A stretch of 64,000 bases of DNA, from positions 62,001 to 126,000 of the forward strand of contig JANXTZ010000049.1 in NCBI GenBank assembly GCA_025352125.1, written 5' to 3'. This stretch comes from Deinococcales bacterium. Its GTDB lineage: Bacteria > Deinococcota > Deinococci > Deinococcales > JAAFIG01. Below the pieces are notes generated by a model, which did not search any database, was not told where the DNA came from, and saw only the letters and a list, made by a program, of their open reading frames with translations. Positions 1 to 8,629 of the stretch are shown piece by piece. Made by a program: the position numbers and the translations under genes. Each line of letters opens with the position of its first letter. The first letter of the stretch is position 1.

Positions 1-1133
1 TCCAAAATTGCCGAAAAGAAGCGAAGTTTTTCGGTGTCCGACCCAATGGCACTTGGCATGTCAGCTTCCAGATCGGGCAATATTCTCGAGATTTCCTGGC
101 GTACCCATTTGATAGGCTCGAGATTGGTGTGTTGCTCGAGAATCCTTTTCAGTCCACGGGCAGCACTGGCATAGGGCACACCGACATCGCCTGGGCGACC
201 CTCGAGCATCGCATAGATCGCTTTGGAGGCGACAAAGTCAAGCATCAACCGTGTTTTGCCAACGCCTGGCTCGCCGCGAATGATGATGTTGTTTTTGGCT
301 GCCCACGCCGTCTCGAGTCGCTCCCATTCGAGTTTGCGCCCTGCCAGTACAGGTGGTCGCAGAATCTGGATTGGAATGCTGACGCGGCTTGCCAGTGTGA
401 TTTGAGGCAATCCGTCACCGCTCGAGATCAGTTTTGCCAGGTTCTGGGTTTCAGGCAGTGGTTCAACCCCAAGTTGAGTCCCGAGTATCGTTTTACATTG
501 CTCAAACGCCCGAATCGCGGCTGGGCGGTCCCCCGCCAGGTAATGAAGCCGCATGATTCGCCGGTGTGTGTCTTCCGAGATTGGATCGCGTGCCAAAAGC
601 TGCTGGCTGCGTCCAAGCGCTTTTTGGTAGTCTCCCGCAGCCTCGAGCAGATTTGCCTCACTGCTCAGGGCTTCACGCCTGCCAGATTCAAGTCTTTCTC
701 GAGCCGCCAGCACCCAATCGTTCAAGTCTGGGCAGTCGTCGTAATCGTTGCCTGCCAGCAATTCCCCCTCGAGACTGAGTGCTTTGCCATATTCACTGGT
801 AAAAATCAGCGATTCAAAACGCACGGCATCTATCGCCAGACTTGGGTCGAGTCGAAGTGGTTCATCGGAAACGATCAAATCTTTTCCGACCGATGTGCGA
901 AGGCGGTACAAACGTTGCCGCAGGCTGCTGCGTGCCGATTCCTCGGTCGAGTCTGCCCACAACAATCCAGCCAATCTGGAGCGCGAAGTTGCCCCCTCGA
1001 GTGCCAGAAACGCAAACAGAGCCGCCGTTTTACGCTCGAGCCGCACCACCAGATCAGCGCCAACAAGTTGTCCGCGCCCGAAAAGCTCGAGTTTCCAAAC
1101 AGATTGTTGGAGGGATTGTTGCACGGAGGACAT
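1..1133 (-). CDS. BTAD/SARP-type transcriptional regulator with AAA ATPase domain (3' end outside window)
   Basis: The minus strand is open from an ATG at 1133 to the window edge, giving about 377 residues. The order is an OmpR-like winged-helix DNA-binding domain (about residues 10-95, with the typical ALFAFLAL and LWAD...R..L..RLYRLR pattern), a bacterial transcriptional activator (BTAD) helical-repeat domain (about 100-255), then a STAND/AAA ATPase beginning with Walker A GEPGVGKT near residue 285. Such proteins are cytoplasmic one-component regulators whose ATPase and later repeats gate DNA binding. A weak SD (TAAGG) lies 6 nt upstream of the ATG. The same architecture occurs at 62125 on the other strand. 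The C-terminal part cannot be judged here, and the target genes are unknown. Confidence 0.85.
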   Translation of the reverse strand, partial: MSSVQQSLQQSVWKLELFGRGQLVGADLVVRLERKTAALFAFLALEGATSRSRLAGLLWADSTEESARSSLRQRLYRLRTSVGKDLIVSDEPLRLDPSLAIDAVRFESLIFTSEYGKALSLEGELLAGNDYDDCPDLNDWVLAARERLESGRREALSSEANLLEAAGDYQKALGRSQQLLARDPISEDTHRRIMRLHYLAGDRPAAIRAFEQCKTILGTQLGVEPLPETQNLAKLISSGDGLPQITLASRVSIPIQILRPPVLAGRKLEWERLETAWAAKNNIIIRGEPGVGKTRLMLDFVASKAIYAMLEGRPGDVGVPYASAARGLKRILEQHTNLEPIKWVRQEISRILPDLEADMPSAIGSDTEKLRFFSAIL

Positions 1134-1168
1134 CGTGACCTTAGTTTACGCCCTGAAGTATTTGAAAT

Positions 1169-1197
1169 AAAAAAAGCCCGAGCTTTGACGCTCGAGC
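1169..1197 (-). terminator. Rho-independent terminator of the efflux operon
   Basis: Read on the minus strand: arm GCTCGAGC, a 6-nt loop, arm GCTCGGGC and then seven T. The 8-bp stem has one U-G pair and its 5' arm is a CTCGAG copy. It lies 20 nt past the stop of the secreted-protein gene at 1217. Confidence 0.8.
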
Positions 1198-1216
1198 CTC
1201 AGGAAACTTTTTGAGT

Positions 1217-1819
1217 TTATCGTTTTGAAAATGTGTCGGTCAGGGTTTTCAGTGCATCCGCGCCGCGTCCGGTTTTAAATGGGTTGTACGGTTTGTCGTT
1301 CATGATCGCATCGAACATGGCGCGTTGTCCGCCACCAGGACCGTTTGCGCCCGCAGGACGGTTGCCGCCAGTACCGCCAACCCCTGGAAGACGGATTGCG
1401 TTTGTGTTGCCAGCATTTGCGGCGGCTCGAGCCGCCATCTGCTTGCGGCGTTCCTCGTCGCGCTTGAGTTGGGTGTCGTCCATCCATTTCAGTTGCTTGT
1501 CGTTGATGACGGTATCCTCGAGTTTGGTGGTGATCTTGGTGGCATCTTCTGGTTTCAAAACGGCTCGGGTCGTCAGGTCTTTGAGGATGGGCAGTGCCAG
1601 TTTGGCTTGGGCTTTGGTGAATGCCAGACCTTTTTCCTTGTCCACGTCGTTCATCAAATTGACGGTGTTGGTCAGGTCAAACCAGGGTTGGTACTTTTTG
1701 AATTTGGCTTGCATGGCGGGGTTTTGACCAAATCCGCCGCCGGGTGGATTTCCTTGTTGGGCGATTGCCAGGGCAAACAGGCTCGAGATTGCCAGGGTTA
1801 ACAACAATGGTTTTCGCAT
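1217..1819 (-). CDS. Small secreted protein at the end of the efflux operon
   Basis: A 200-residue protein. The start at 1819 is chosen because an AGGAG box lies 7 nt upstream and the protein then opens with a signal peptide (MRKPLLLTLAISSLFALAIA, cleavage expected near AIA-QQ). An Asn/Gly/Pro-rich segment follows, then a helical middle (lines of KxxLALPILKDLTTR and charged KRDEERRKQMAARAAA) and a Gly/Asn-rich tail. I recognise no family. As the last gene after the MacB-like permease it may act in the periplasm with the pump, but this is inference from position only. An upstream extension of the frame to 1984 overlaps the permease gene and is rejected. Confidence 0.7.
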   Translation of the reverse strand: MRKPLLLTLAISSLFALAIAQQGNPPGGGFGQNPAMQAKFKKYQPWFDLTNTVNLMNDVDKEKGLAFTKAQAKLALPILKDLTTRAVLKPEDATKITTKLEDTVINDKQLKWMDDTQLKRDEERRKQMAARAAANAGNTNAIRLPGVGGTGGNRPAGANGPGGGQRAMFDAIMNDKPYNPFKTGRGADALKTLTDTFSKR

Positions 1820-1898
1820 AAAACACTCCTTTAAAATAGTCCTACTCGAGGGTTCCCGTGTATGTTGTACACGACCCTCATGCAGATTTGACGAAGAT

Positions 1899-3206
1899 TT
1901 ACTCGTAACGCAAACTTTCCACGGGGTCGAGTTTGGCGGCTTGAGAGGCTGGGTAATAGCCGAAGAAAATTCCGACGGCGGCACTGAAACCGAATGCCAG
2001 CATGACGCTGGTCGGGCTGACCACTGGCGTAATGCTGATCGCGCCGCCAGCGCCGAACGCCAATCCCAATCCGATCAAAATGCCGATGATGCCTCCACCG
2101 ACGGACAGCACAAAAGCCTCGACCAGAAATTGTGTCAGAATGTCGCGGGGTTTTGCGCCCAGGGCTTTGCGAATACCGATTTCCCTGGTTCGCTCGGTGA
2201 CCGACACCAGCATGATGTTCATGATGCCAATGCCGCCGACCAGCAAGGAAATCCCTGCCACGCCGCCCAAAAAGAGGGTCAGAATGGTCGTGATCTGGTT
2301 GACGCTCGAGAGGGCATCGGCTTGATTGGAGACGTTAAAATCGTAATCGTCTGGGGTTTCTTTCTTGTGCCTGACCGCCAGCAAATCGGTGATTTTTTGC
2401 TGCAAGTCTTTTAGGGTGTCCTTGTTTTTGCCCTGCACGCTGATGCTTTGCACGGTCAGTTGACCGCTGGCGCTCGAGGTCTTGGACAGCCGCTGCTGGA
2501 AGGTGTTCAGCGGCACGAACACCTGCGAGTTTGGACTTGAGAAACCACTGTTGCCCTTGTCGGGCATGATGCCCACCACGGTAAAGCCGACGCCGCTGAT
2601 TTTGAATTTTTGTCCCATCGCGTCGGTGTTGCCAAACAAATCGGTTTGCACCTGATAACCGATGATCGCCACGCGTTTGCGCCCGTTGACGTCATTGGTG
2701 TTAAACCAAGCCCCCTTTGTGACGCTCGAGTTTCGCACGATTTCGTAATCTGGTGTGGTGCCGATCACGGTCACGCTCATGTTGGTGCCCGAAAATTTGG
2801 CTTGAGAATTGGTTTGAATCGTCGGGGCGACGCCCGCAATGTCCCCGCCCAGGTCTTTGATGGCTTTGACATCGCCCATTGTGATGGTCTGTTGACCGCC
2901 GGTGCGCACCAAGCCTGGGGGTCCGCCCCGTCCGCCAGCGCCACTGCCGACGGTCAGCAAATTGGTGCCCAGTCCCTCGAGTTGCTTGGTGATGCCACCC
3001 GTCGCGCCCGAACCCAGGCTGGTCAGGGCGATCACGGCGGCGACGCCGATAATCACGCCCAGGGCGGTCAGTAAACTGCGGGTTTTGTTCGCCAGGATCG
3101 CCCGCCAGGCGATTTGCAGGGTTTGACCAAAATTCAGTCCGACCTTGCTGGCAACGCGCGGTTTGGGCTGCGTTTTCTCGAGGGGGCGACTGTTGAGGGC
3201 TTCCAT
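1899..3206 (-). CDS. MacB-type ABC transporter permease
   Basis: A 435-residue membrane protein with the MacB/FtsX layout: a short cytoplasmic N-terminus, TM1 (about residues 40-65, LLTALGVIIGVAAVIALTS), a large extracytoplasmic MacB_PCD domain rich in Gly and Thr, then three TM segments; the sequence TERTREIGIRKALGA between TM2 and TM3 is the family signature. The start at 3206 follows a strong GAGGAGGA box. Such permeases do not pump across the inner membrane; they use cytosolic ATP hydrolysis to drive periplasmic substrates through an adaptor and a TolC-like duct. The ATPase is a separate gene here (3226-3975), unlike fused E. coli MacB. The substrate is unknown. Confidence 0.92.
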   Translation of the reverse strand: MEALNSRPLEKTQPKPRVASKVGLNFGQTLQIAWRAILANKTRSLLTALGVIIGVAAVIALTSLGSGATGGITKQLEGLGTNLLTVGSGAGGRGGPPGLVRTGGQQTITMGDVKAIKDLGGDIAGVAPTIQTNSQAKFSGTNMSVTVIGTTPDYEIVRNSSVTKGAWFNTNDVNGRKRVAIIGYQVQTDLFGNTDAMGQKFKISGVGFTVVGIMPDKGNSGFSSPNSQVFVPLNTFQQRLSKTSSASGQLTVQSISVQGKNKDTLKDLQQKITDLLAVRHKKETPDDYDFNVSNQADALSSVNQITTILTLFLGGVAGISLLVGGIGIMNIMLVSVTERTREIGIRKALGAKPRDILTQFLVEAFVLSVGGGIIGILIGLGLAFGAGGAISITPVVSPTSVMLAFGFSAAVGIFFGYYPASQAAKLDPVESLRYE

Positions 3207-3225
3207 AATTTCATCCTCCTCGAGC

Positions 3226-3975
3226 TTAAATGCTGATGGCGCTGACGGCGTTGGGCGCATTGGTGCCGTAAGCAAGGGCGCGGCGGGGGTTGGCTTGGAT
3301 CGTGTCGGACTCGAGCAGACCGTCGCGCAACCGAACGATGCGTTTGCAGTGCGCCCCGATGTCGGGTTCGTGGGTGACAATCACCACGGTGCTGCCCTCG
3401 TCGTTGAGTTCCTGAAACAGCGCCATGATCTCCTCAGAAGTCCTCGAGTCCAGGTTGCCTGTGGGTTCGTCCGCCAGCAAAATCGCTGGACTCATGGTGA
3501 GTGCTCTTGCCACGGCGACGCGCTGTTTTTGACCGCCCGAAATCTGGCTGGGCAGGTTGCGGGCTTTGTCCGCCAGCCCCACCTTCTCGAGCATCTGCAT
3601 GGCGCGGTCGCGGCGATCCCTGGAATTCCAGCCCGCATAAGTCAGTGGCACCTCGACGTTCTCGAGCAAATTTTGCCTGGACAGCAAATGAAAGGCTTGG
3701 AAGACAAAACCAATCTCGAGGTTGCGGGCTTCAGAGCGTTCGTTCTCGGTCAGTTCGGTCACGTCGCGTCCGCGCAGGTAATACTCGCCACTGGTCGGAC
3801 GATCCAGCAAGCCGATCACCTGCATCATGGTGGTTTTGCCGCTGCCCGAGGGTCCCATCAGCGCCACCATGTCACCATCAAAAATCTCCAGGCTCACGCC
3901 CTTCAGGGCTTGAAAATCCATCTCGCCCATCGTGTAGGTTTTGGTGATGCTCTCGAGTTTCAAGATGGCGCTCAT
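3226..3975 (-). CDS. ABC transporter ATP-binding protein (MacB/LolD type)
   Basis: A 249-residue ATPase. Walker A is GPSGSGKTT, the Q-loop lies in FVFQAFHLL, the signature is SGGQKQRVAVARAL, Walker B is AILLADEPTGNLD and the switch His is in VVIVTHE. The start at 3975 lies one nucleotide after the stop of the HlyD-like gene, so translation is probably coupled; an upstream frame extension inside that gene is rejected. It supplies energy to the permease encoded 19 nt downstream. The DEPTGNLD form is typical of the LolD/MacB/FtsE branch. Confidence 0.93.
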   Translation of the reverse strand: MSAILKLESITKTYTMGEMDFQALKGVSLEIFDGDMVALMGPSGSGKTTMMQVIGLLDRPTSGEYYLRGRDVTELTENERSEARNLEIGFVFQAFHLLSRQNLLENVEVPLTYAGWNSRDRRDRAMQMLEKVGLADKARNLPSQISGGQKQRVAVARALTMSPAILLADEPTGNLDSRTSEEIMALFQELNDEGSTVVIVTHEPDIGAHCKRIVRLRDGLLESDTIQANPRRALAYGTNAPNAVSAISI

Positions 3976-3976
3976 C

Positions 3977-5290
3977 TCAATTGCCCCCGATGGCGGCGCT
4001 GCTCGAGCCTGCGCTGGCACGGGTCGGCAAAACCACGGTTTGCTGCGGGTCAAGTCCAGATTCGATCACGATGTTTGTGCCATCATCCGCACCAGTGTGC
4101 ACGCGCACGGTGTCCTGGACTTTGGTCTTGGTGTCAAGCACGGTCACGTAAGAACGGGTGCGCACGGTCTGGACGGCGCGTTTGGGCAAGGTCAGGGCAT
4201 TTGCCACCTCGAGCGAGATCACCTCGGCTTCGGCGGTCATGCCTGGGCGCAGTTGCAGGTCGGCGTTCGGTACGGTCACGGTCACGTAGAACACGGCGAT
4301 GTTCTGCGAGATTTTGGCTTGCGGTGAAATTTTCGTGACTTTTCCCTGAAATTTCTGGTCAGGAATCGCGTCCAGGCTCAGTTCCGCACGCTGCCCGAGT
4401 TTGACCTTGGCGATTTCGGTTTCGTCCACTTGCACCGGCAAGTTCACGCTCGAGTCATCCAGCATCGTAAACAGGGCTGCGCCGCTGCCCGCCGAGCTTC
4501 CGACCTGGGCGGTGACGCTCGAGATCACGCCGTTTATCGGGGCGTAAATTTTGGTGTTGGCAAGATCAGTCTGAGCGTTGCGCAAACTGATCTGTGCCTG
4601 CTCGACGGCAAGTTGCAGGTTGCTCAAATCTTGCGAGTCCGAACCTGCTTTTAATCCCACCGCATTCTTGTTGGTATTCAAGGCAATCCGCGCCGATTCG
4701 AGGTTGGTCTGCGCCTTCTCGAGGTTGCTCTGGGCGGTCTGCACATCCAGGCTCGAGTTTCCGCCAGCCGCAAAGAGTTTTCGGGCGTTGCCCAGCGCGG
4801 TCTGGGCGTTTGATACCTCGAGTTGGGCGTTGGAATACGTGGCTTGGCTTGAGGAAATTTGTTGTTGCTGGCTGGCGCGGTTGCTGCCCTGCGAGATGCG
4901 TTGCGACTCGAGCTGGGCGCTGGCTTTTTTCAGGCTGATCTGGGCGTTCTCCAGCGTTCGTTGCAGCGTGATTGGGTCAAGTTTGGCGACCAACTCGCCC
5001 CTGGTCACGCGCTGTCCCTCTTTGGGCAGCGTCAAGACGGTGCCGTTGACCTGCGGTTTGACATCCAAACTTTGCAGTGCCTCGAGCGTGCCAGGTCCGG
5101 TCACGCTAACCCTGAACGTGCCACGTGTGGCGTTGACCGTCTCGAGTTTGGTCGTTGTGTCAGTGCTGGGGTTGCCTGGCGCTTTGATGACGCCCGAGGC
5201 GAGCAATCCGACAACCGCAACGATGGGGACTAAAATCAGCAACCAACGCGAGTTGAAGCGTCGTTTCGCCCGTGGTCTGGTACTTGTCAT
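3977..5290 (-). CDS. HlyD/MacA-family periplasmic adaptor subunit
   Basis: A 437-residue protein with an Arg-rich cytoplasmic N-terminus, one membrane anchor (about residues 16-35, LLILVPIVAVVGLLASGVI), the first half of a lipoyl domain, a long alpha-helical hairpin (about 110-245, rich in Gln, Ala, Ser and Asn, with ISLKKASAQLESQR-like heptads), the second lipoyl half (IYAPINGVISSVTAQVG) and a beta-barrel/membrane-proximal part. It should bridge the permease and the TolC-like proteins. Its ATG overlaps the stop of the upstream TolC-like gene by 4 nt (ATGA), so the genes are translated together. Confidence 0.92.
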   Translation of the reverse strand: MTSTRPRAKRRFNSRWLLILVPIVAVVGLLASGVIKAPGNPSTDTTTKLETVNATRGTFRVSVTGPGTLEALQSLDVKPQVNGTVLTLPKEGQRVTRGELVAKLDPITLQRTLENAQISLKKASAQLESQRISQGSNRASQQQQISSSQATYSNAQLEVSNAQTALGNARKLFAAGGNSSLDVQTAQSNLEKAQTNLESARIALNTNKNAVGLKAGSDSQDLSNLQLAVEQAQISLRNAQTDLANTKIYAPINGVISSVTAQVGSSAGSGAALFTMLDDSSVNLPVQVDETEIAKVKLGQRAELSLDAIPDQKFQGKVTKISPQAKISQNIAVFYVTVTVPNADLQLRPGMTAEAEVISLEVANALTLPKRAVQTVRTRSYVTVLDTKTKVQDTVRVHTGADDGTNIVIESGLDPQQTVVLPTRASAGSSSAAIGGN

Positions 5291-6351
5291 TTCGCAACCC
5301 CTCCCAACCCGATGGCGACCAAACCGGTCACGTCTGTTCCGGCGGCTGATGAGACTTGATTGAGGGCTTTGAGGTAATTGTCGGTGGTGGTCAGGTAGGA
5401 GTATTCAGATTGCAATTTGGAATTTTGGCTTTGCTGCAATGCCACCTTCGAGATCGTGCCGCTCTTGAATTTCACGCTGTCCTGCGCCAGCGTGGTGTTG
5501 GCATTCTCGAGGTTTTTGCCCGCAACCTTGACCAACTCGAGCGCGTTCAAAACGTTGCGGGCGGCGTCCCGCAGCGTGGTCACGGCGTTGGCTTTGCTGG
5601 TGTCCAGGCTTCGTTTGGCATTATCAAAGGTGGTCTTGTTGTCGCGCAGGGTGCTTGGTGCGGTGTAATCGTTGTCGGCAAGTTGCACGTTCAAGTCTGC
5701 CACCTCAACGCTTTGCGCGGCTTGCAACACGCTGGCAACGCGTTTCTCGAGACCATTTTCCAGGCTGGCAAGGTCAATTTTGACCTCTTTGAAGTCGGGC
5801 GCGTCGGCGGCTTTGAGGTTGGAGTTGAGGGGCAAACCGAGCAAAGGCTCGAGTTTGTTGCTGAGGATTGCCAGGTTGCTGCCCGCGTTTGTCAGGCTTT
5901 GGGTGTCGTTTGCAAGTGTGCTCTCGGCTTTGGAGACATCGAGTTGCGTGCCGTTCTTCTGCGCCAGTTTGGCTTTGGCAACATTGAGATTTGTTTGATC
6001 GAGCGATACGCTGGCTTGCAAGACCGCAATGTTTTCTTGCGCCTCGAACAAATTCAGGTACGCCGTGGTGACGTTGCCCGTGACCGTGATGCGCTGGGCT
6101 TGCAATTGCACGCTTTTTAACTCCACATCATTTTGCGAATTTGTGACCTGGGTAATCAAGGCGCTCGGATCAGCCAGGGTCGAAGCCAGACTGGCTTTGG
6201 CATTCTCGAGCGATGCGGTGCTCGACGCCAGATCAGGACCGAATTTGAAGGCTTTCTGAACGGCGCTGTTCAATGTAATTGGCGTGGCGGCGGTTTGGGC
6301 GAGGGCGAAGCTGGCGACGAACAACAGTGCAGGTACAAAGATTTTTTTCAT
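5287..6351 (-). CDS. TolC-like outer-membrane efflux protein (second copy)
   Basis: A 354-residue secreted protein with a signal peptide (MKKIFVPALLFVASFALAQ) and long Ala/Leu/Asn-rich helical stretches typical of the TolC coiled-coil tunnel (for example LENAKASLASTLADPSAL and VAKAKLAQKNGTQLDVSKAE). It is shorter than usual TolC proteins (about 430-470), with little sequence that would form the outer-membrane barrel. It may work with the longer paralogue encoded just upstream or act as a periplasmic variant. It overlaps both neighbours by 4 nt. Confidence 0.83.
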   Translation of the reverse strand: MKKIFVPALLFVASFALAQTAATPITLNSAVQKAFKFGPDLASSTASLENAKASLASTLADPSALITQVTNSQNDVELKSVQLQAQRITVTGNVTTAYLNLFEAQENIAVLQASVSLDQTNLNVAKAKLAQKNGTQLDVSKAESTLANDTQSLTNAGSNLAILSNKLEPLLGLPLNSNLKAADAPDFKEVKIDLASLENGLEKRVASVLQAAQSVEVADLNVQLADNDYTAPSTLRDNKTTFDNAKRSLDTSKANAVTTLRDAARNVLNALELVKVAGKNLENANTTLAQDSVKFKSGTISKVALQQSQNSKLQSEYSYLTTTDNYLKALNQVSSAAGTDVTGLVAIGLGGVAK

Positions 6352-7742
6352 AGATTTCCCCCAGGAAGTATGTTGAGTGTTCCAATAGCATTTTCGAGTC
6401 GGTATGCCGCGAGAACCTGGTTGACGACTGCCTGCTCAAAATCACGTTCTGCCTGTAAAACCGCAATGCGGCTCTGCTCGAGATCGTTGGGTGTATTCAA
6501 ACCCGCTTCAAATCGGGCTTTGGCGGTTTCAAAACCCGATTTTGCGTTTGCAGACGTGGTTTTGGCGAGGTTCAATTTAGCCAATGTCAATTTTGCATCA
6601 TTGTATTTTTGGCGTATGTCCAGTTTGGCGCTCTGTTTGGTTTGCTCGAGCGTCTTTTTGGCACTTTCAAGCGCAGTTTCGGCACTCGAGATTTTGCCAT
6701 CGCCGCTCGGTGCGATGATCGGGAAGCTGATGCTGGCGCTGACCGTCAAGTTCGATGCCGCGCTCGAACCCGTGGTTGTATTGGCGCTGGTGTTGGCGAC
6801 TATCGGCACCGTTCCGGTCACGCTCAAACTTCCTGTTTGAAGATTCAAACCGCTCGAGAGGCTGCCCGCGCCAGTATTTGTCACGCCGACATTGACGCTG
6901 GCGTTTGGCAATACCCGGTCCCGTTGCGCGGAGGAGAGCGCATCTTGGGCATCGACAATTCTCGAGATCGCTTTTTGAACATCGCTACGTTTGGTCAAGG
7001 CTTTGGCGCTCAAATCATCCAGACTTGCGGTGCTCAAAGTTCGTTCGCTCGGGATGCTCGAGAACACCGCGTCGGAAATCTCCAAGTTTAAAGTGTTCCA
7101 AACGGTCAAACGGTTGACTTCGAGTGTATTCAAGGCTTGCTCGAGGTTGAGCTTGCTCGTCTCGAAGGTTTTTTGTGCATTCAGCAAATTGTCTTTGCTG
7201 ATCTGACCATTTTTTTGTTGTGCCGTGGCAACTTTGAGCTGCGCCTCGCTCAAACTCAGATTGGTTTTGCCAAGTTCGAGATCGCTGCTCGAGAGTCGGG
7301 CGGTAAAATACTGATTGAACACGTTTAACGCCAGTGTGTTTCTGGAATCGTTGCGGTCCAATTCGGCTCGAGCCAAGGCGCGTTCAGCACTGCGCACCGC
7401 GTCAAAGGTACTTGACCAGGGCAGCACCGTCAAACTTGCGGTTGCCGAAACACTTAGCGTTTGGCTGCTGTTGCCCGAACTTGGAAATCCCAAGCTGGTG
7501 TCCGCCCCGGCGTTCAGCCTTAAGCCTGCCGCCGCCCTGGCGCTGTCCAAACTTTTTTGCGCCGTCAAATAGCTCAAATCGGCTTGCTGCCAGTCCAAAC
7601 TGTTCGGCAAGGCTTTCAAGGCTTGCTCGAGCGTCAACTCGGGGTTTGATTGCGCGATGCCTGGCGAAAATCCAATAAACATCACAGCAAAGGCGCTTGC
7701 GGTGATCAGGGTGTGACTCGAGGCTTGTTTCCAGAAGCTCAT
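6348..7742 (-). CDS. TolC-like outer-membrane efflux protein (first gene of the operon)
   Basis: A 464-residue protein with an N-terminal signal (about residues 10-30) followed by LTLEQALKALP, the usual opening of OEP/TolC repeats, and two similar helical halves (SLSEAQLKVATAQQKNGQISKDN type repeats; SRIAVLQAERDFEQAVV near the end). Full TolC length. It should form the outer-membrane and periplasmic duct of the efflux system encoded by the following genes. The start at 7742 has a strong AGGAGG box 6 nt upstream. It is the first of six co-directional genes with ATGA overlaps or short gaps. Confidence 0.9.
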   Translation of the reverse strand: MSFWKQASSHTLITASAFAVMFIGFSPGIAQSNPELTLEQALKALPNSLDWQQADLSYLTAQKSLDSARAAAGLRLNAGADTSLGFPSSGNSSQTLSVSATASLTVLPWSSTFDAVRSAERALARAELDRNDSRNTLALNVFNQYFTARLSSSDLELGKTNLSLSEAQLKVATAQQKNGQISKDNLLNAQKTFETSKLNLEQALNTLEVNRLTVWNTLNLEISDAVFSSIPSERTLSTASLDDLSAKALTKRSDVQKAISRIVDAQDALSSAQRDRVLPNASVNVGVTNTGAGSLSSGLNLQTGSLSVTGTVPIVANTSANTTTGSSAASNLTVSASISFPIIAPSGDGKISSAETALESAKKTLEQTKQSAKLDIRQKYNDAKLTLAKLNLAKTTSANAKSGFETAKARFEAGLNTPNDLEQSRIAVLQAERDFEQAVVNQVLAAYRLENAIGTLNILPGGNL

Positions 7743-7834
7743 GCGTTCCTCCTGCCTTTCATACTCGAGTTTACGTCTGAATGCTTGGGGCAGGAATTGT
7801 GCAGGTTGTGTGAATGTCGGCTTGTGTCAATAAA

Positions 7835-7866
7835 TATCGGGATGCCATCGTTGCGGCATCCCGATA
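7835..7866. terminator. Hairpin with 12-bp stem between 7742 and 7886
   Basis: Perfect arms TATCGGGATGCC / GGCATCCCGATA with an 8-nt loop. It lies 20 nt past the stop of the minus-strand gene at 7886 and probably ends that transcript, although the T-run on the minus side is short. Confidence 0.65.
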
Positions 7867-7885
7867 GGCTTTTTGGTGTTTTGAC

Positions 7886-8362
7886 TTAATTGACTGTGAC
7901 CATCAAAATGACGCTGGTTTGCTCATGGGTTGTGGTGTTCTCGAGCGTGACTTTGAGCACGTGAGCACCGTAAGTCACATTGCCGGTGTTTTCGACCAGA
8001 AAGTTGAAACGCAATTTTTGACCGTCGGTTCCGTCAACCAGTTGGGCGCAGTAGGTAAAATCGGAGTTGTCCATGCTGACGCTCAAACCCGTTGAACCTT
8101 CAACGCTGAGAATCTTGTACTCTTTGTCCAGTGTGGCATTGTCTTGCGAGGTCACACGGAACTGATCGGCGATGCTCAGGCTCGAGACGTTCACATTGGC
8201 GCTGGCGGTGGTGCTGCTGCCAACGTTCAGTTGCGCCCAAGTGTTGATGGTTGCAGGGTCAATGCTGTTGGGGTCAATGACACTCGGGTTTTGTGCAAAT
8301 GCGGCGGTGCTGGTGGCGAGGGCGACAATGGCGGCAACACTCAGTTTACGGATATTGTTCAT
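7886..8362 (-). CDS. Small secreted protein of unknown function
   Basis: A 158-residue protein with a clear signal peptide (MNNIRKLSVAAIVALATSTAAFAQ). The mature part is Ser/Thr/Asn-rich and ends in alternating beta-type sequence (HVLKVTLENTTTHEQTSVIL), suggesting a beta-sandwich. One Cys only. An AAGGAGA box lies 7 nt upstream of the ATG at 8362, and the 12 bases before the ATG (AGGAGAACCACC) are identical to those before the DM13 gene at 12287. It is divergent from the two-component system and may belong to its regulon (inference). No family recognised. Confidence 0.72.
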   Translation of the reverse strand: MNNIRKLSVAAIVALATSTAAFAQNPSVIDPNSIDPATINTWAQLNVGSSTTASANVNVSSLSIADQFRVTSQDNATLDKEYKILSVEGSTGLSVSMDNSDFTYCAQLVDGTDGQKLRFNFLVENTGNVTYGAHVLKVTLENTTTHEQTSVILMVTVN

Positions 8363-8566
8363 GGTGGTTCTCCTTGATCGGTTCGAGGTTCGCACCCTGC
8401 GAACTGCTTGCTCGCTTCGATGAACACAGTTTGCTTTTGCCTGGTGAAGCCTTTGGGCAGGAAACAAGAAGAATTGATTGAGAAAACACGTTTCCCAGGT
8501 TTCTCGAGTTTGATCCCTTGTAGACGCGTTATTTTTAAAATTGAATGGCTGCAAAATTCATGCTGT

Positions 8567-8593
8567 CTTCACAGCTTCACCAAACCTTCACAG
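8567..8593 (+). promoter_or_regulatory. Three direct repeats of CTTCAC upstream of the response-regulator gene
   Basis: CTTCACAG (8567-8574), CTTCACCA (8575-8582) and CTTCACAG (8586-8593) lie 31-57 bp before the -10 box of the response-regulator gene. Tandem direct repeats of this kind are the usual binding layout for OmpR/PhoB winged-helix regulators, so autoregulation is a reasonable guess. Confidence 0.45.
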
Positions 8594-8623
8594 CAATTTA
8601 GGGTTTCGTTCATAACCCGCGCC

Positions 8624-8629
8624 TAATGT
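8624..8629 (+). promoter_or_regulatory. -10 box of a leaderless transcript (response regulator)
   Basis: TAATGT ends 6 nt before the ATG at 8636, and no SD is present. This spacing supports 8636 over the in-frame TTG at 8630. Confidence 0.55.

Noticed and set aside
129..1214. 361-codon open frame on the plus strand
   Set aside because: It is antisense to the BTAD/AAA gene, whose minus-strand translation shows a clear Walker A and BTAD pattern; the plus translation has no family pattern.
1819..1984. N-terminal extension of the secreted efflux-operon protein
   Set aside because: Would overlap the permease gene and place the signal peptide internally; the SD at 1826-1830 supports 1819.
3145..4338. 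397-codon open frame on the plus strand
   Set aside because: Antisense to the ABC permease, ATPase and adaptor genes.
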